Source: Phlegmacium glaucopus
Taxonomy: Eukaryota; Basidiomycota; Agaricomycetes; Agaricales; Cortinariaceae
Assembly (NCBI GenBank): GCA_015039465.1
Contig: MU130572.1
Coordinates: 1 to 64,000, forward strand
Direction of reading: 5' to 3'
DNA: 64,000 bases
Part shown: positions 1 to 10,546 of the stretch, piece by piece
How the letters are laid out: every line of letters starts with the position of its first letter
Numbering within the stretch: the first letter of the stretch is position 1
Translations under genes and position numbers: made by a program
Notes under the pieces: generated by a model
Told to the model about the DNA's origin: nothing
Seen by the model: only the letters and a program-made list of their open reading frames with translations
Database searches by the model: none

Positions 1-321
1 CATCATCTCAGTGGAATTCCAGTGAATTCCTCCCTTAAGTTCGCTTTTCTTGCCCCTTACTGTCAATCTATCCCCTATCCCTCAACCGCTATAGTCTTAC
101 TGAAGACTCTCTCTTGCTCATCCTCATCCTCGTCTTATACCTCATTCATCTTCCAAGACCTTCATCCTCCTCCTTCTCTTCTCTATTCTTTCCTCTAACC
201 TCTGTGTGTTAAAAGTCAAGGTTATACCTTCCCTAAACGAACGACAGGGAGTCTCTTGACCTAAGGTCTGGTCCACTGCTCTCTGGTTGGTGTTTATATA
301 CAACAACAACAACGATTTATA
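1..321 (+). repeat. 3' part of TATC...TATA repeat family (cut by window edge)
   Basis: The stretch matches the downstream half of the repeats at 3393-4358 and 20857-22166: the doubled GAATTCC motif, a pyrimidine-rich block, the conserved AACGACAGGGAGTCTC-like block, then a CAACAACAACAACGATTTATA end. The left part lies outside the window, so its target duplication cannot be tested. No coding function is evident. Confidence 0.7.
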
Positions 322-969
322 GCGGATACAATGAGTATCCCCTAACAGTAAAAAGGTGAGTTGTATGTGTGTATGAGTTGTCTGCATGTAAAGGGTGAGT
401 CATAGGTAAAGAATAGAAGTGACTCATGCAATGAGTCATATGCATGTAGGTGAAACAATGAAAAGATGAAGGTAACCATGTGTAAATGGAAATGAAAGGA
501 AAGAGTAAATTTTAGCATGTGTAGATGAAACATTGTTGTGTTTGGTGGAGTTAAAGAAAAGAAAAATAAAGTTCATAACAGATAGTTGCAATGGATGTGA
601 ATGTATTGTTCCAAGTTTGGTTGATGCATTCCATTTGTCCGTCACCTTCTGGGTGGTATCTGGAGATGAAGTGCAACTTCATCAGCAAAAGTCCATCCAT
701 ATGGCATGGTCTGGCATGTCTGGCATGTCTGGTATGTCTGGCAGGTTTAGCTGCCAGCAATCCATTTTTTGTCAGAACTTTTATATAGCCATAACAACAT
801 CATAATTTTCGTCCTCTCACTTTTTTGTCAGAATCTTGATATAGCCACAAGCACATCATAAATCTATAATGTTCAGAATTTGTGTTCTATCAGACAGTTG
901 ATTTCATTGCTGCCTGCCAGAACTAGTACACCCAAGTCTAAGCTACTGGCTCACAATATCTACATACAA
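322..969. other. Non-coding transposon-flank sequence with short minisatellite
   Basis: No gene is recognised here. Bases about 708-742 hold four imperfect copies of a 10-bp unit around TGGCATGTCT. Small ORFs on both strands show no family resemblance and are probably chance. The stretch separates a repeat end from the 3' end of the Plavaka remnant. Confidence 0.5.
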
Positions 970-3392
970 TTAAAAAGCGACCTCGTTAGCATGATGGTCA
1001 GCATACTTGTTTACAAAGAAAGCCCTAAATGCATCTAGAGACCAGTAGTGACAAAAATAGGGGGGAATGAAACTGCTACCATAGACAGGAATCAAGTGAG
1101 CACCTCTAAGAATTGTGTCTAAATGTACAACGGTTGTCAACCTCTTTCTGTGGTGATCCTCTTCTGGTTTTACTACCCACATACCTGTTTGCTCATTGGG
1201 GGATCGGCCAACCTTCTTGAACCATTCCACAAGAGCACACAGATATTTCTCCCCCTCATAGCTAAACAAGAAAAATAATTTGATGCGTACCACACTCATA
1301 CCCCGAAAGCCACGTTCATTTTGCTTCTCCACAACAAACGCACAGTCACGGCGAGGTCCTGTACTGTGCCAGGAAGGGGTGGACCGAATCCGTTCACGAT
1401 GCATGCCCCGGATACCTGATGGATCGCTTGGAGCATAAAAAGAGGCAACGGCGGAGTGGTATACTGATATGGGAGATATGCCTTCCAGGAGGTCGTCATC
1501 AGAGTCAGAGTCAACATCTCCAAGTTCGCTTTCACGGAGTTGGTCATCGAGGAAGGCATGGAGGAGGGCTGGAAAGGTTGGTGTCTCAATGTAATTGGCT
1601 AATTCATAGACGTCTGATGGGTATTTGTGTTCTTATTTAATATATTAGTGTATAACACGAGGAATGATAATAACAGCAGGCATACCTCTCATCCGTGCCA
1701 GCTGGACATCGGCCATGACCTTCTCATCATCTATATAGGTCCTCCTTCATCGTCATTGGCATCCACGGTAGCTCCAGGCAGTGGCCCTCGATTAGGTGGC
1801 AGCATCTCACGTGCAATGAAATCTGCTTGTGCCACTGCTAGCTTGTCCAAACATTGGTTGGTGATTAACATTTGACCCAGGGCTTCGAAGCGGCTTGAGC
1901 GTCTCCACGGTTTCTTGACAGCTGTGATGTGGTGAGATTCTGTAATTGATGAGCACAGTCCATTAGGTGCACCAAAATCCTGGATGTTGGTTGACACAGT
2001 AGTGGACAAGGGAATGCTGGCGTGGTAGTGAGAAGCCATTCTCATGCACACCCAATGATTGAAACACTTCACAATATGTATGGAAGCGATGTAGGGCATT
2101 GTCGAGGGTGTCAAGGGTATTGCGTGTTAGAATTGCCTCATTAGCCTCCTGACATGTGATCAGATCTTACTCCATTTAACTTTCATCTCAGAGTACATCT
2201 TAGATTATATCTGATCTGATCAGATCTCAGATCAGATCCTTTCACACACTGTCAAGATATCTCCAGATAGGTTTCTTATTGTTCTCCTTTATATATAATC
2301 AGTAGCTAGCTTGCCAGAAGTCCCCAGTTACTCACTCTGGACTTCAGCTTACCATAGCTCTTGTGTCACTTACCTTGAGTTCCTCTACTCTTGCAGGCAG
2401 CTGTCTTGCACGCCACTCTACTCGCCTGCTTCAACATTGCGGTCAAAGGCGGAACGCCGGGCCAGGTAGCAGAAATCAAGGAATGCGGAGACACATTTGA
2501 CCACATCTGGATCCATGAGACCGTGAATGGCTGGTAAGTACACCTTGTAATTGCAATATTAGTGAGATGATCAATCACAAATGCCACAATACATACCTTC
2601 ATGAGAGCTTTCGAGTCATCTCCTGTCCACTGCTTGAAGTGACGACCTTGCTTAAATCGCCGTAGCTCAGGAAATGCTGGCGTAGCTGCGAGCCTGAGTT
2701 ATGACCTCAGAAACGAGCGAAAAATAAAGATACAGAGTAACTTAGTTGCAGCTAAGTTGGTATTAATAGACAGAAATGACTGCAAAATATATAAAAACAT
2801 ACCGAGGACAGCAGCCCTATTTAACACCTGCCAGCATAATCTGTTCAGGATAATCTGCGATAAAAGGACCTAATCCGAAGATGACACGGCAAAAATGGCC
2901 ATCAGGACAGCGGTACACTGCTGGGGTTGACATGGCTGGTTTTAATGAGGAGAGGATTGCTGATATTGATGAATGATAGAGCTGCCGCTTGAATGTTCGG
3001 AAGGTGGGGTCCTTATCGTATTTACGGTCACCTATAGGGCAGGTAAGTTTGTTAAAGTGCTCTGCAGATATGGGACCACAAACTTTTGGAATGGCAAGAA
3101 AGCCAATTGGGATGACCGCATTGTGGTGTGTGCGTCAAACAGGGTTCCATACATTCCCAATTGAGAGGTATGAGGGGTGGTATTCAATGTCACCCATACC
3201 AACTGTGATGGTAGTCTTGTCGCTGCCAAGGATAATAGGAATGAACATACTGCCATCGTTATCAGCTTGGTTTTCTTCATAAATTATATCCTAGTAACAA
3301 ATACATCAATTTTGACAATAGAAAAATAGATTCAACATACACATTGGCGCCAGGCAAAATAATCTGCTGACATGAAGTCTGAGCGTCGACAC
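970..3392 (-). pseudogene. Plavaka-type transposase, middle and C-terminal part (decayed)
   Basis: Read on the minus strand, several blocks typical of Plavaka (CACTA-like) transposases of basidiomycetes appear in order: RRSDFMSADYFAWRQ (about 3390-3345), GSDKTTITVGMGDIEYHP and YLSIGNVW (about 3230-3150), RCPDGHFCRVIFGLGP with IADYPEQ (about 2910-2840), RFKQGRHFKQWTGDD (about 2660-2610), DPDVVKCVSAFLDFCYLA (about 2510-2450), APNGLCSSITESHHITAVKK (about 1970-1900), and an open C-terminal block ending at 970 with VVRIKLFFLFSY and DAFRAFFVNKYADHHANE. The blocks are separated by likely introns and small breaks. The C-terminal stretch is still open for over 500 bp. An N-terminal part lies at 4363-5060 beyond an inserted repeat. 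The family call is from memory of conserved blocks; catalytic residues were not mapped. Confidence 0.8.
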
Positions 3393-4358
3393 TATCAACC
3401 AATACTGATTGGTAGCATGAGAAGAAAGCTTAAAAGTTGCCATCATGAAAATAAGTGGACTTTGAATTCACTTACCTATTTTGGAAGCAGCCCTGAATCG
3501 CATTCCTGGTCGACAAATCATTCATTCAATGTTATCACCCTCATCGCTCATCATACTCTCAATGTCTCACACTATGCTCTCCATCATTTTCACTATTGAC
3601 ATGCTCCTAAGCATCTACCATCCATTTGTTCCTTGGTTAGTGATCCAACAAAGCAATCAATCTACTATTTGCATCAGTCATCGGCTCGCGTTTGATCGTA
3701 TCTTTGGTCCATCATTTCAAGAACGGCCCCTTTATGGATGCATCAACTACATCTCCCATTATGTAAAAGGCTTTGTCATCATTGTTGATATATTTTTGCT
3801 ATTGGACTATGTACACTGCCTTCTTTTCTTTTCTCTCGCACTTTGACACTTTACAGATCTTTTTATTGTTCCTTCTTCTTTTCCATTGTTCTTTTCTTCT
3901 CGCAGCCTCTCTTTATCTTTCTTCCTTTGACAGCACATACTTCTTTTCTTTTTATTGTTCTACATAGCCTCATCCTTAGGGTATAAATACTGCTCTTTTG
4001 TACCAGGATAGGTAGTTCATCTCAATTCATTCTTACTCCCCACAGTCATCCTCTCAGTGGAATTCCAGTGAATTCCTCCCTCAAGTTCACTTTTTCAACT
4101 TTTTATCTGTTACTGTCCCCTACTGTCAATTTCTATAGTCTTGCTCTTGCTCATCCTCATCCTCGTCCTCTACCCTCAGACACCTTCCCAGACCTTCATC
4201 CTCATCCTTCTCAGCTCTATTCTTTCCCTCTACCCTTCAAGTGTGTTATAAGTCAAGGTTTCACCTTCCCTAAACGAACAACAGGGAGTCTCTTGACCTA
4301 AAGACTGGTCCACTGCTCTCTGGTTGGTGTTTTATAACAACACAAACAACAATTTATA
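3393..4358 (+). mobile_element. TATC...TATA repeat inserted in the Plavaka remnant, 4-bp TSD ACAC
   Basis: The insertion starts with TATCAACCAATACTGATTGG and ends with AACAACAATTTATA. ACAC occurs at 3389-3392 and again at 4359-4362. Removing the insert plus one ACAC gives a continuous transposase reading (GMCRRSDFMSADYFAW), which fixes the boundaries. A TATA-like box (TATAAAT, 3982-3988) lies upstream of a pyrimidine-rich stretch. This copy lacks about 500 bp of the middle present in the copy at 20857-22166. It has no TG...CA ends, so an LTR identity is unlikely; the superfamily is unknown. Confidence 0.75.
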
Positions 4359-4362
4359 ACAC

Positions 4363-5060
4363 ATACCATCCTTGTGAGGTCTTGAAGCACTTCCAGGGAG
4401 CATCACCTTTTCAAGTTCAATTTTGTAAGTACAGAGATGTAAGATGTCGTCAAGGGAAAACATGGCTTACCTTCTTCAATAGCATCAATCCTATTATAAA
4501 TATGTTTATAGGTGTCAAAAGGCGCAACACTACCATGTTTGAGGAGTGATAACTAACACCCATAGTTCAAGGAGATAGTTTATGTTTCCCTGTGACATCT
4601 CTTCCTGGCGGTAAAGGAAATCAGCGACTTTGAACTGAACCTCATCGTCGAAAGGCTTCCAGTCCCCAGGAGCAGCGGTAGGGCGAGGGGGTGGTGGAGT
4701 TCCCATTGGAAGAAAATGACCATTTTCGTTGCAGGGGCATCCTGGAATAAAAAGATAGAGTTAGTAAAAGAGAATAAGAGAACCTGAAGAAACCCACCAT
4801 TAAGAAAAGGATGATAGGTTTTTTGTTTGGGTGCTGCATAGGTTCTGGACTTGGAAATTGTCCTGAAGATCCTTCCATGAACAGATCCGAGTCATCGTCA
4901 GGCCGCTGGGGTGATGAGTGAGTTGGTGATGGTGGGACTTGAATGCCAGGCACGACAACCCGATGCCTATTGTCCCTTGGGTGAACAGAACAGACATGAT
5001 TTGTGCGTCCAGATTCACTGCAAAAGGTTCTTGGGCATGCTTTGAATGGACAGGATAAAA
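4363..5060 (-). pseudogene. Plavaka-type transposase, N-terminal part (frameshifted)
   Basis: On the minus strand a C2H2-like finger (CPRTFCSESGRTNHVCSVH, about 5045-4985) is followed by a proline/serine-rich linker and an exon pair joined across a short intron (about 4744-4798). The product then reads CPCNENGHFLPMGTPPPPR and FDDEVQFKVADFLYRQE, with GNINYLLELW, a standard order for Plavaka proteins. At about 4550-4557 the tetramer GTTA is doubled and shifts the frame; beyond it SLLKHGSVAPFDTYKHIYNR and DAIEEGDAPWKCFK follow. About 50 residues normally found before the RSDFM block are missing, so this copy was internally deleted before the repeat inserted. Confidence 0.75.
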
Positions 5061-5268
5061 TCTGGAAGCCTCTGCATTGAGAACCTCATGGCATTGGGAG
5101 AAAATACGGGTACTAAGGAGAGAACTGTGCCTTTAAGTTAGGAGGATCAATTAACTGAGCCACATGACTCACCAACATGATCAACAAAAATATGAACCAC
5201 AACGCTGATGTTTGCCATTAGTCCTTTCTCTCATCCCACGTAGACTCGTAACTTGCAACTTGCATGGT

Positions 5269-5718
5269 ATGTCTGAAACACAGTTGGATGAGCGTGCCTC
5301 GGCCAAGCGCGGGACTACATACCCACGCAATCATCCCACCGAGAATCCAAAACCACTAAAAAGAATGAAAGCCGAGATTCAGCAAGCAGCCAAAGAGAAA
5401 AAGGAGGCTGAACTTGCCAAAAAAGTCACCATGGAAACTCAGAAAAGGCAGAAATTCCTCGATGCTGAGGAAAAGTGCAAGCTAAGTGCTCAATGGATCG
5501 CCTCTCTTGAGGATGCTGTGCAACGTTCACAAAAAGAACGTCAGTCACTTTCAGAGTGCCCAGATCTCAAAACGATGAAAATGTACCAGGAACAACTTCA
5601 AAAGCCGAGATCGAGCCCATCGTTAATCCAGCTGAACAGGGAAACACAAAAACGGTGGGAGAAAAAGAAAAAGGAAAGTGTTGTTCCATTAGTTCATCAG
5701 ACTGCCAGAAGGAGCTGA
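5269..5718 (+). CDS. Lysine/glutamate-rich coiled-coil ORF, probably transposon-associated
   Basis: The 149-residue ORF starts at ATG 5269 (MSETQLDERASAKRG) and is dominated by K, E, Q and A, predicting a long helix or coiled coil from about residue 30 to 100. No enzyme motif is visible. Similar charged proteins are common beside basidiomycete retroelements, which is why I treat it as element-borne rather than a host gene. It sits between the Plavaka N-terminus (opposite strand) and a gypsy integrase fragment. The 5719-6070 stretch downstream contains further broken frames with no recognisable domain. Confidence 0.35.
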   Translation: MSETQLDERASAKRGTTYPRNHPTENPKPLKRMKAEIQQAAKEKKEAELAKKVTMETQKRQKFLDAEEKCKLSAQWIASLEDAVQRSQKERQSLSECPDLKTMKMYQEQLQKPRSSPSLIQLNRETQKRWEKKKKESVVPLVHQTARRS

Positions 5719-6069
5719 CCTTTTCGAACATCCAGGAAAAAGAGAAGCTCCAAGCCGAGGTTCAAGCACATCGCCAAGTCGCTCCGATAGTTTATGCTCA
5801 CCCAGACCCACGGTTACTGGATAGGGAGAAAGATGAACAAAGAAAGAAACTGAAGTACGTCCAAGTTTGGGTGGGAGTGGCAGTGTTGTGTCATCTCATG
5901 TTGTACTCCTGGCTGACAAAAGCAAGGAGGAAAGTTGGTACAATTCTCAAGAAATAGCTAGAGAATACATGTAGAGTACATATGGTATTCTTCTGAGCTC
6001 ACTTTGAATGACAAATCCATCTTTATACAACTGTCTACAGTCAGAGTCATCTGAACCATTCAAAGTTGT

Positions 6070-6491
6070 AACACTATCAGCAAGACAACTGGAGTTCCCT
6101 TCTCCCATTAGCAGAATTCTCCTACAACAATACTCCAAGTGCCACTACCAGTGTATCTCCATTCTTCACCAACAAAGGCTATGACCTGGCTATCACTATC
6201 CATCTGGAATACGACCCTGTATCCTCCTGCTCACAAGTACATTACGGACCTTAATGAGCTCCATAAAGAACTCCAAAAATCTATTCTTACCTCCCAGGAA
6301 CAGTACCAACATTCTGTGGACAAGCATCAGATTCCTCCTCCAGATTTCAATGTTGGAGATCAAGCCTTTTGTCAAAGTACAATTCTTCCATATGACCAGA
6401 CCTTCAAAGAAGCTTTCTGAGAAGTATCTTGGTCCATATGAGATTATTGCTCAGGCAGGTCCTTTTGTCTTCCTGACAATATGTGTGCCAT
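6070..6491 (+). pseudogene. Ty3/gypsy integrase C-terminal fragment
   Basis: The fragment reads YQQDNWSSLLPLAEFSYNN, ATTSVSPFFTNKGYD, then after a frameshift DLNELHKELQKSILTSQEQY and PPDFNVGDQAF, and after a second shift (about 6370) FFHMTRPSKKLSEKYLGPYE and LPDNMCAI. This is the end of the integrase core and the GPY/F-type C-terminal region of chromodomain-type gypsy pol. It is cut at 6491 by a TATC...TATA repeat. There are at least two frameshifts, so it is inactive. Confidence 0.85.
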
Positions 6492-7008
6492 TATCGCACA
6501 CCAATACTGATTGGTAGTGTGGGTAAAAAGCTTAAAAGTTGCCATCATGGAAATAAGTGGACTTTGAATTCACTTACCTATTATTTTGGAAGCAGCCCTG
6601 AATTGTGTTCCTGGTCAACAAATCATTTGTTCAATGTTATCATCCTCATCGCTCATCATATTTGCAATGTCTCACACTATGCTGTCTATCATTTACACTA
6701 TCAACATGCTTCTAAACATCTACCATCTGTTTGTTCCTTGGCTAGCTATTCAACAAAGCAATCAATCTACTATTCGCATTGGCTTGCGTTTGATCATATC
6801 TTTGGCCCATCATTTCAAGAACGGCCCCTTTATGGATGCATTAGCTACATCTCCCATTATGTAAAAGGCTTTGTCATTGTTGTTGTGGCTATGGACCCAC
6901 AAGTCTTCCCCTCAGCTATCTATCTTGCCATACCTCACTCCTGGATCTCACTCAGTCCTCTATCCTCAATTATCTACCTCTTATCTTATCATTAACTGCC
7001 AAAACCAA
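6492..7008 (+). repeat. Truncated TATC...TATA repeat copy
   Basis: The copy begins TATCGCACACCAATACTGATT directly after the gypsy integrase fragment and follows the 20857-21380 copy closely until about 7008, where a reverse-transcriptase fragment starts abruptly. The downstream half with the TATA box and GATTTATA end is absent. An open frame shared with other copies (ending ...IYLLSYH) runs through it; coding status is doubtful. Confidence 0.7.
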
Positions 7009-7593
7009 CATTGGAACAGCTTATTTTATATCGATCATAATGCCCCATTTGGGGCCTCAAGTTCTGGAGGCATGTTTGGCAAAGTTGCAGATGCAATGAC
7101 TGCTATCCTTTCTTATAAGAAGTTGGGTCCATCCAAAAATTGGGTAGATGACTTTGTATTTTTTCAATACTGGATCAACCCAACCATTAAAATTCTGTCT
7201 TTCTCCTATTCTTTAGATGACATATTGTTCACTGCAATCCCAGATGGACATTCTCGTTTACCTTCCATTTCACATTTTGCATCATCATTCAACCATACAT
7301 TGTCACCTTTTATATGCAAGTCACCTAGTCAGAACGTAATCGCAGATATTTCTTGGTGGTGAGATCACTTATCCCTACTCTTTTGTGGATTGACAATATT
7401 CAATCCTCCAGCTCCTTCACAAGTTGAATTTTGGGTAGATGCATCATCTTCATGGAGTATCAGGGTCATTGTAGACAAAGAATGTGATTCCTGGAAGCTA
7501 CGACCAGGCTGGAACAAAGATGGTCATAACATTGGCTGGGCTGAATTCATTGCTGTTGAAATTGGACTATTACTCACGGTACAACAGGGGTAC
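7008..7593 (+). pseudogene. Reverse transcriptase / RNase H C-terminal fragment
   Basis: The frame gives FYIDHNAPFGASSSGGMFG, then WVDDFVFFQYW (a variant of the catalytic xxDD box), followed after a stop (near 7362) by FWVDASSSWSIRVIVD and DGHNIGWAEFIAVEIGL. The second part has the D and E of an RNase H core. This combination is typical of a basidiomycete reverse transcriptase related to DIRS/Ngaro-type elements; that lineage call is tentative. The start is fused to a truncated repeat and the end abuts an LTR. Confidence 0.6.
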
Positions 7594-8050
7594 TGTTAGG
7601 GGTCACCCGACTTTCAACCGAACTACCGACTCTTGATTGGGCCTGCACCCTGCCTCAGTCCCAATCCCAAGTCTACAACTGTGGCTTGGTACATTCCACC
7701 TCACCAACAAAACTGACCCAAACCCAAACCAACGGATTCAACTCCCAAATCTCACTCAGTCCCAAATCAACTCCTGAATCTCAATTGGCCCAACTCCCAA
7801 TCTCAATTCAACTTCTTATTTTATTATTTTATTTTATCTTTACATGACACCATTTTTATTATCTTTATTATCACACTATTTCTTTATTTATTTACATATC
7901 TCTGTTATGTCCATATTAGTACTTAAATACCCCACTATGGATCCTTATCCTTTCCTCTTTGGATCCCCTGCTAGGTGAGTCAATGTAACATGTTTACTTA
8001 TAATATTATTAACTTAGTCTGACTAAGTCAGTACCACAGTTGCCCTAACA
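7594..8050 (+). repeat. LTR, family B (TGTTAGGG...CCCTAACA)
   Basis: The 457-bp segment has perfect inverted ends TGTTAGGG/CCCTAACA. The flanks GGTAC (7589-7593) and TTAGG (8051-8055) differ, so it is not a clean solo LTR; a gag-like remnant follows, so it is probably a 5' LTR. The last 36 bp recur at 26672-26707. An AT-rich stretch lies in the middle (about 7810-7900). Confidence 0.7.
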
Positions 8051-8792
8051 TTAGGAAAGGATTTCCCAAGAGGACTGATCCCAATCAGATAAGTGCACCA
8101 TAGTCCAATTCTCAGCCCTTGACCCAGGCACATCCAACTTTGTGCACTCCCCAACTCTGGCTCCCTCCTCCCCGATTTTTGAACACTCATCCCCAAGTGA
8201 TTCATTCCTGTCAACTATGGACAATGAACATACAGTCACCATGGAACAGAGCATCACTACATTGCAAGGTCAGATTCAACAAATTACTGAACTACTTGCC
8301 CAAACACTCCTGACTCTGACCGAGCACTACACCCAAAAACAATAAGACACAAAAAAATCCTTCACAACCTGGAAACCTGTCCAGATCCCATTTGGCTCCC
8401 ATGTTACCTACCAAGTTCAATGGAGAATGTTCCAATTCCTTCACTCATGCCAATTGTATATTCAGCCCTGTCCAGACCAATTCTTGGACCAACAGATCCA
8501 AGTCGCTTGGGCCATGTCTTATATGAAGGCTGGATGAGCAGCAAAATGGGAGGATTTTAAGGTAGGAAATGCGGCTGAAGGAGAAACAGATAATATTGCT
8601 GCTCAAAATTTCTATATTGCTATTCCAGCTATAGACAGTTAATTGAGCACAGTTGTATCACAATTAAAAAGTGGATCTTTAAAGCTCTAATTAGACTTTG
8701 CAAGGCTTTGATGACCAAACAGTCTGATAATCACAAATTACTTTATAGTCTCATACCAAGATTGCCCACTTGTGGACGGTCTTGTAACAAAG
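8051..8792 (+). pseudogene. Ty3/gypsy gag remnant
   Basis: An in-frame start at about 8218 gives MDNEHTVTMEQSITTLQ and a helical segment (QIQQITELLAQT). After a stop at 8343, broken frames still show KFNGECSNSFTHAN and W-rich capsid-like pieces. The order (linker, helix, KFNG motif) fits the start of a gypsy gag. It is interrupted at 8793 by a solo LTR of another family. Confidence 0.5.
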
Positions 8793-9375
8793 TGTTACAT
8801 TCCGTCTTACGTTACTCCGGTCGACCGTCGGAGCTGTCTCCAGTAGTCCATACTCCGAACAGTGCCTTCCCTTATATCCCGAACTACTCTTCCTATGTTC
8901 AACTCCGAGACTTCTCCGTGTCATTCCGGTTTTTCCGTCTATACTCCAAACCCGTTATCACTTCTTCGCCACTACCACTATTCTTTGTCATCATCCTTCC
9001 CATCATCAGTCAGCATACCCGCCATGGATTATTCACCCAAGAATGCAGGACCTTTCCGGGAGCAGAACGCAGCACTTATATTTATCTTTTATATTTCGGT
9101 TGCTATTCCTTTATTTATTTAAGTACTCGAAACTTGTATGTTTTCCCTCAGTTCGAATATCAACTTAGTTTCCTCCTCTTGTTTTTCCTCTAAGTCACTG
9201 AGGTCTTCCGACTTGTTACTTTCCTCTTCTGTTCCGAAATCAGGACACCTTAGGAGCTGGGCGGCACAGCACACACGCTGAGGCCAACGTCCTTTCCGGG
9301 TTACTGTTCCGGTTCCGTTCTGTCCGTTCCGGAGTAACTCCGACGTGACTTCTCCTTTTTGTTTTAAACTTAACA
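8793..9375 (-). mobile_element. Solo LTR, family A (TGTTACA...CTTAACA), TSD CAAAG
   Basis: This 583-bp LTR runs TGTTACA...CTTAACA and is flanked on both sides by CAAAG (8788-8792 and 9376-9380), the 5-bp duplication expected for Ty3/gypsy. It is the reverse complement of the LTR at 26813-27389 with high similarity throughout. Orientation is set by the gag of the related element at 14949-19619. Confidence 0.9.
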
Positions 9376-9984
9376 CAAAGTCCATTACATAGGAGGGCAG
9401 TGCTATCGGAGACATTAGAAGATGTCACAAAACAGGTACCCACCAAGGGCCTGGCAGACCAAAGTAGTTGAAAAGGTGCTTGAGGGACATAAATAGGCTA
9501 GATTTACAGACAATACACAATATATTATTACTCAGAAACTCAAGCTCACTTAAATCTAAAAGACTACCTTTTCCCCCTTCTAACCCACATAGCAACCCTA
9601 CATATTGGAGCCCACCATGAGGGGGTAGGCATTATCTGACCCTATTCCTTCTGCCACTAGACCTACCTACTACAGAAAAGCTGCTCAGCCATTAAACCCA
9701 ACTCGGGACCTTCCTCTAGAACTTTATTCCAATACCCTCTTGAAGAACACCTGATTCCAAAACAACACTGTATCAGTAACAGAAGACTACCTATCTGAGA
9801 ACACATAATTCCAAGATGACACTGGTCCTATCCATATTCTATTCCAAAAGTAACCAAAGACAACTGAAAGACAAAACAACACTTTGCCTGTTCAAGTACC
9901 TGCTAGCACCATGAGAAGTCCAAGTGAGGCCAAAATGATAGAGGATACCTATGAAAGGAAAGAGTTAATCAGAAAGAAGTTGAT
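9376..9984. other. Degenerate transposon sequence without recognisable domain
   Basis: No open frame of note. Short peptides are rich in T, P and N. The stretch continues the region broken by the solo LTR and leads into a gag-like remnant. Confidence 0.4.
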
Positions 9985-10540
9985 ATGAAAAGATATATGA
10001 TTCAAGATATCTGGATGAGCTTGAAGAATTTCTTTGAGGTATTGGCTAGAAGAAAGGAGCTGACATCAAGAGAGAAATCAAGGATGGTGGTAGAATATGT
10101 GGACCAAGAGATGAGGAGGAGTTGGAAGAGACTAGAAGGATTGCCGAGGATTATACTCAGGAGATCAGCCGAAGAAGAAATGGAAGATGAGAATGAACTG
10201 GACATGTACTACAGGAAGTTTTTGAAGCCCACAATGGATCTAGTGGAAGAAGAAATCATTAGCAATGATCAACAAAACAAATACTTCTAGGGTGGCTTAC
10301 CACATGAGCTGCGAGATGCAATAAGTGACTGATTGGAAACTCGAGATAGATATTTTGTGAGAGGACAGGTACCAGAACAAAGGCTGGCTCTTATTTGTTG
10401 AGGAAGCAGGCAGCAAGGAAGGAGAAAGCAAAGAGGAGGCCAAGGAGAGATGATTCAAGTGATGATGATTTGGAATGGGAGAGAATGCGGGAAAGGCATA
10501 GGTTGATGGAGGAGAAACATCTAGAAAAGAGTGGGAGGAA
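9985..10540 (+). pseudogene. Ty3/gypsy gag (capsid-like) remnant with two stops
   Basis: The frame contains SREKSRMVVEYVDQEMRRSW and ENELDMYYRKFL, then after a TAG at about 10288 GLPHELRDAI, a TGA, and LETRDRYFVRGQ followed by a basic DDDLEWERMRER tail. The order and the WRGLP-like motif fit the gag capsid region of a second gypsy lineage. Both stops could have arisen by single C-to-T changes. Confidence 0.6.
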
Positions 10541-10546
10541 GTTAGC

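Noticed and set aside
3393..4358. Solo LTR interpretation of the TATC...TATA repeat
   Set aside because: Ends are not TG/CA and the duplication is 4 bp; gypsy LTRs in this window all have TG...CA and 5 bp.
6497..7008. 3' LTR of the gypsy fragment at 6070-6491
   Set aside because: The integrase frame is cut in mid-domain, so this is an insertion or join, not the natural end of the element.
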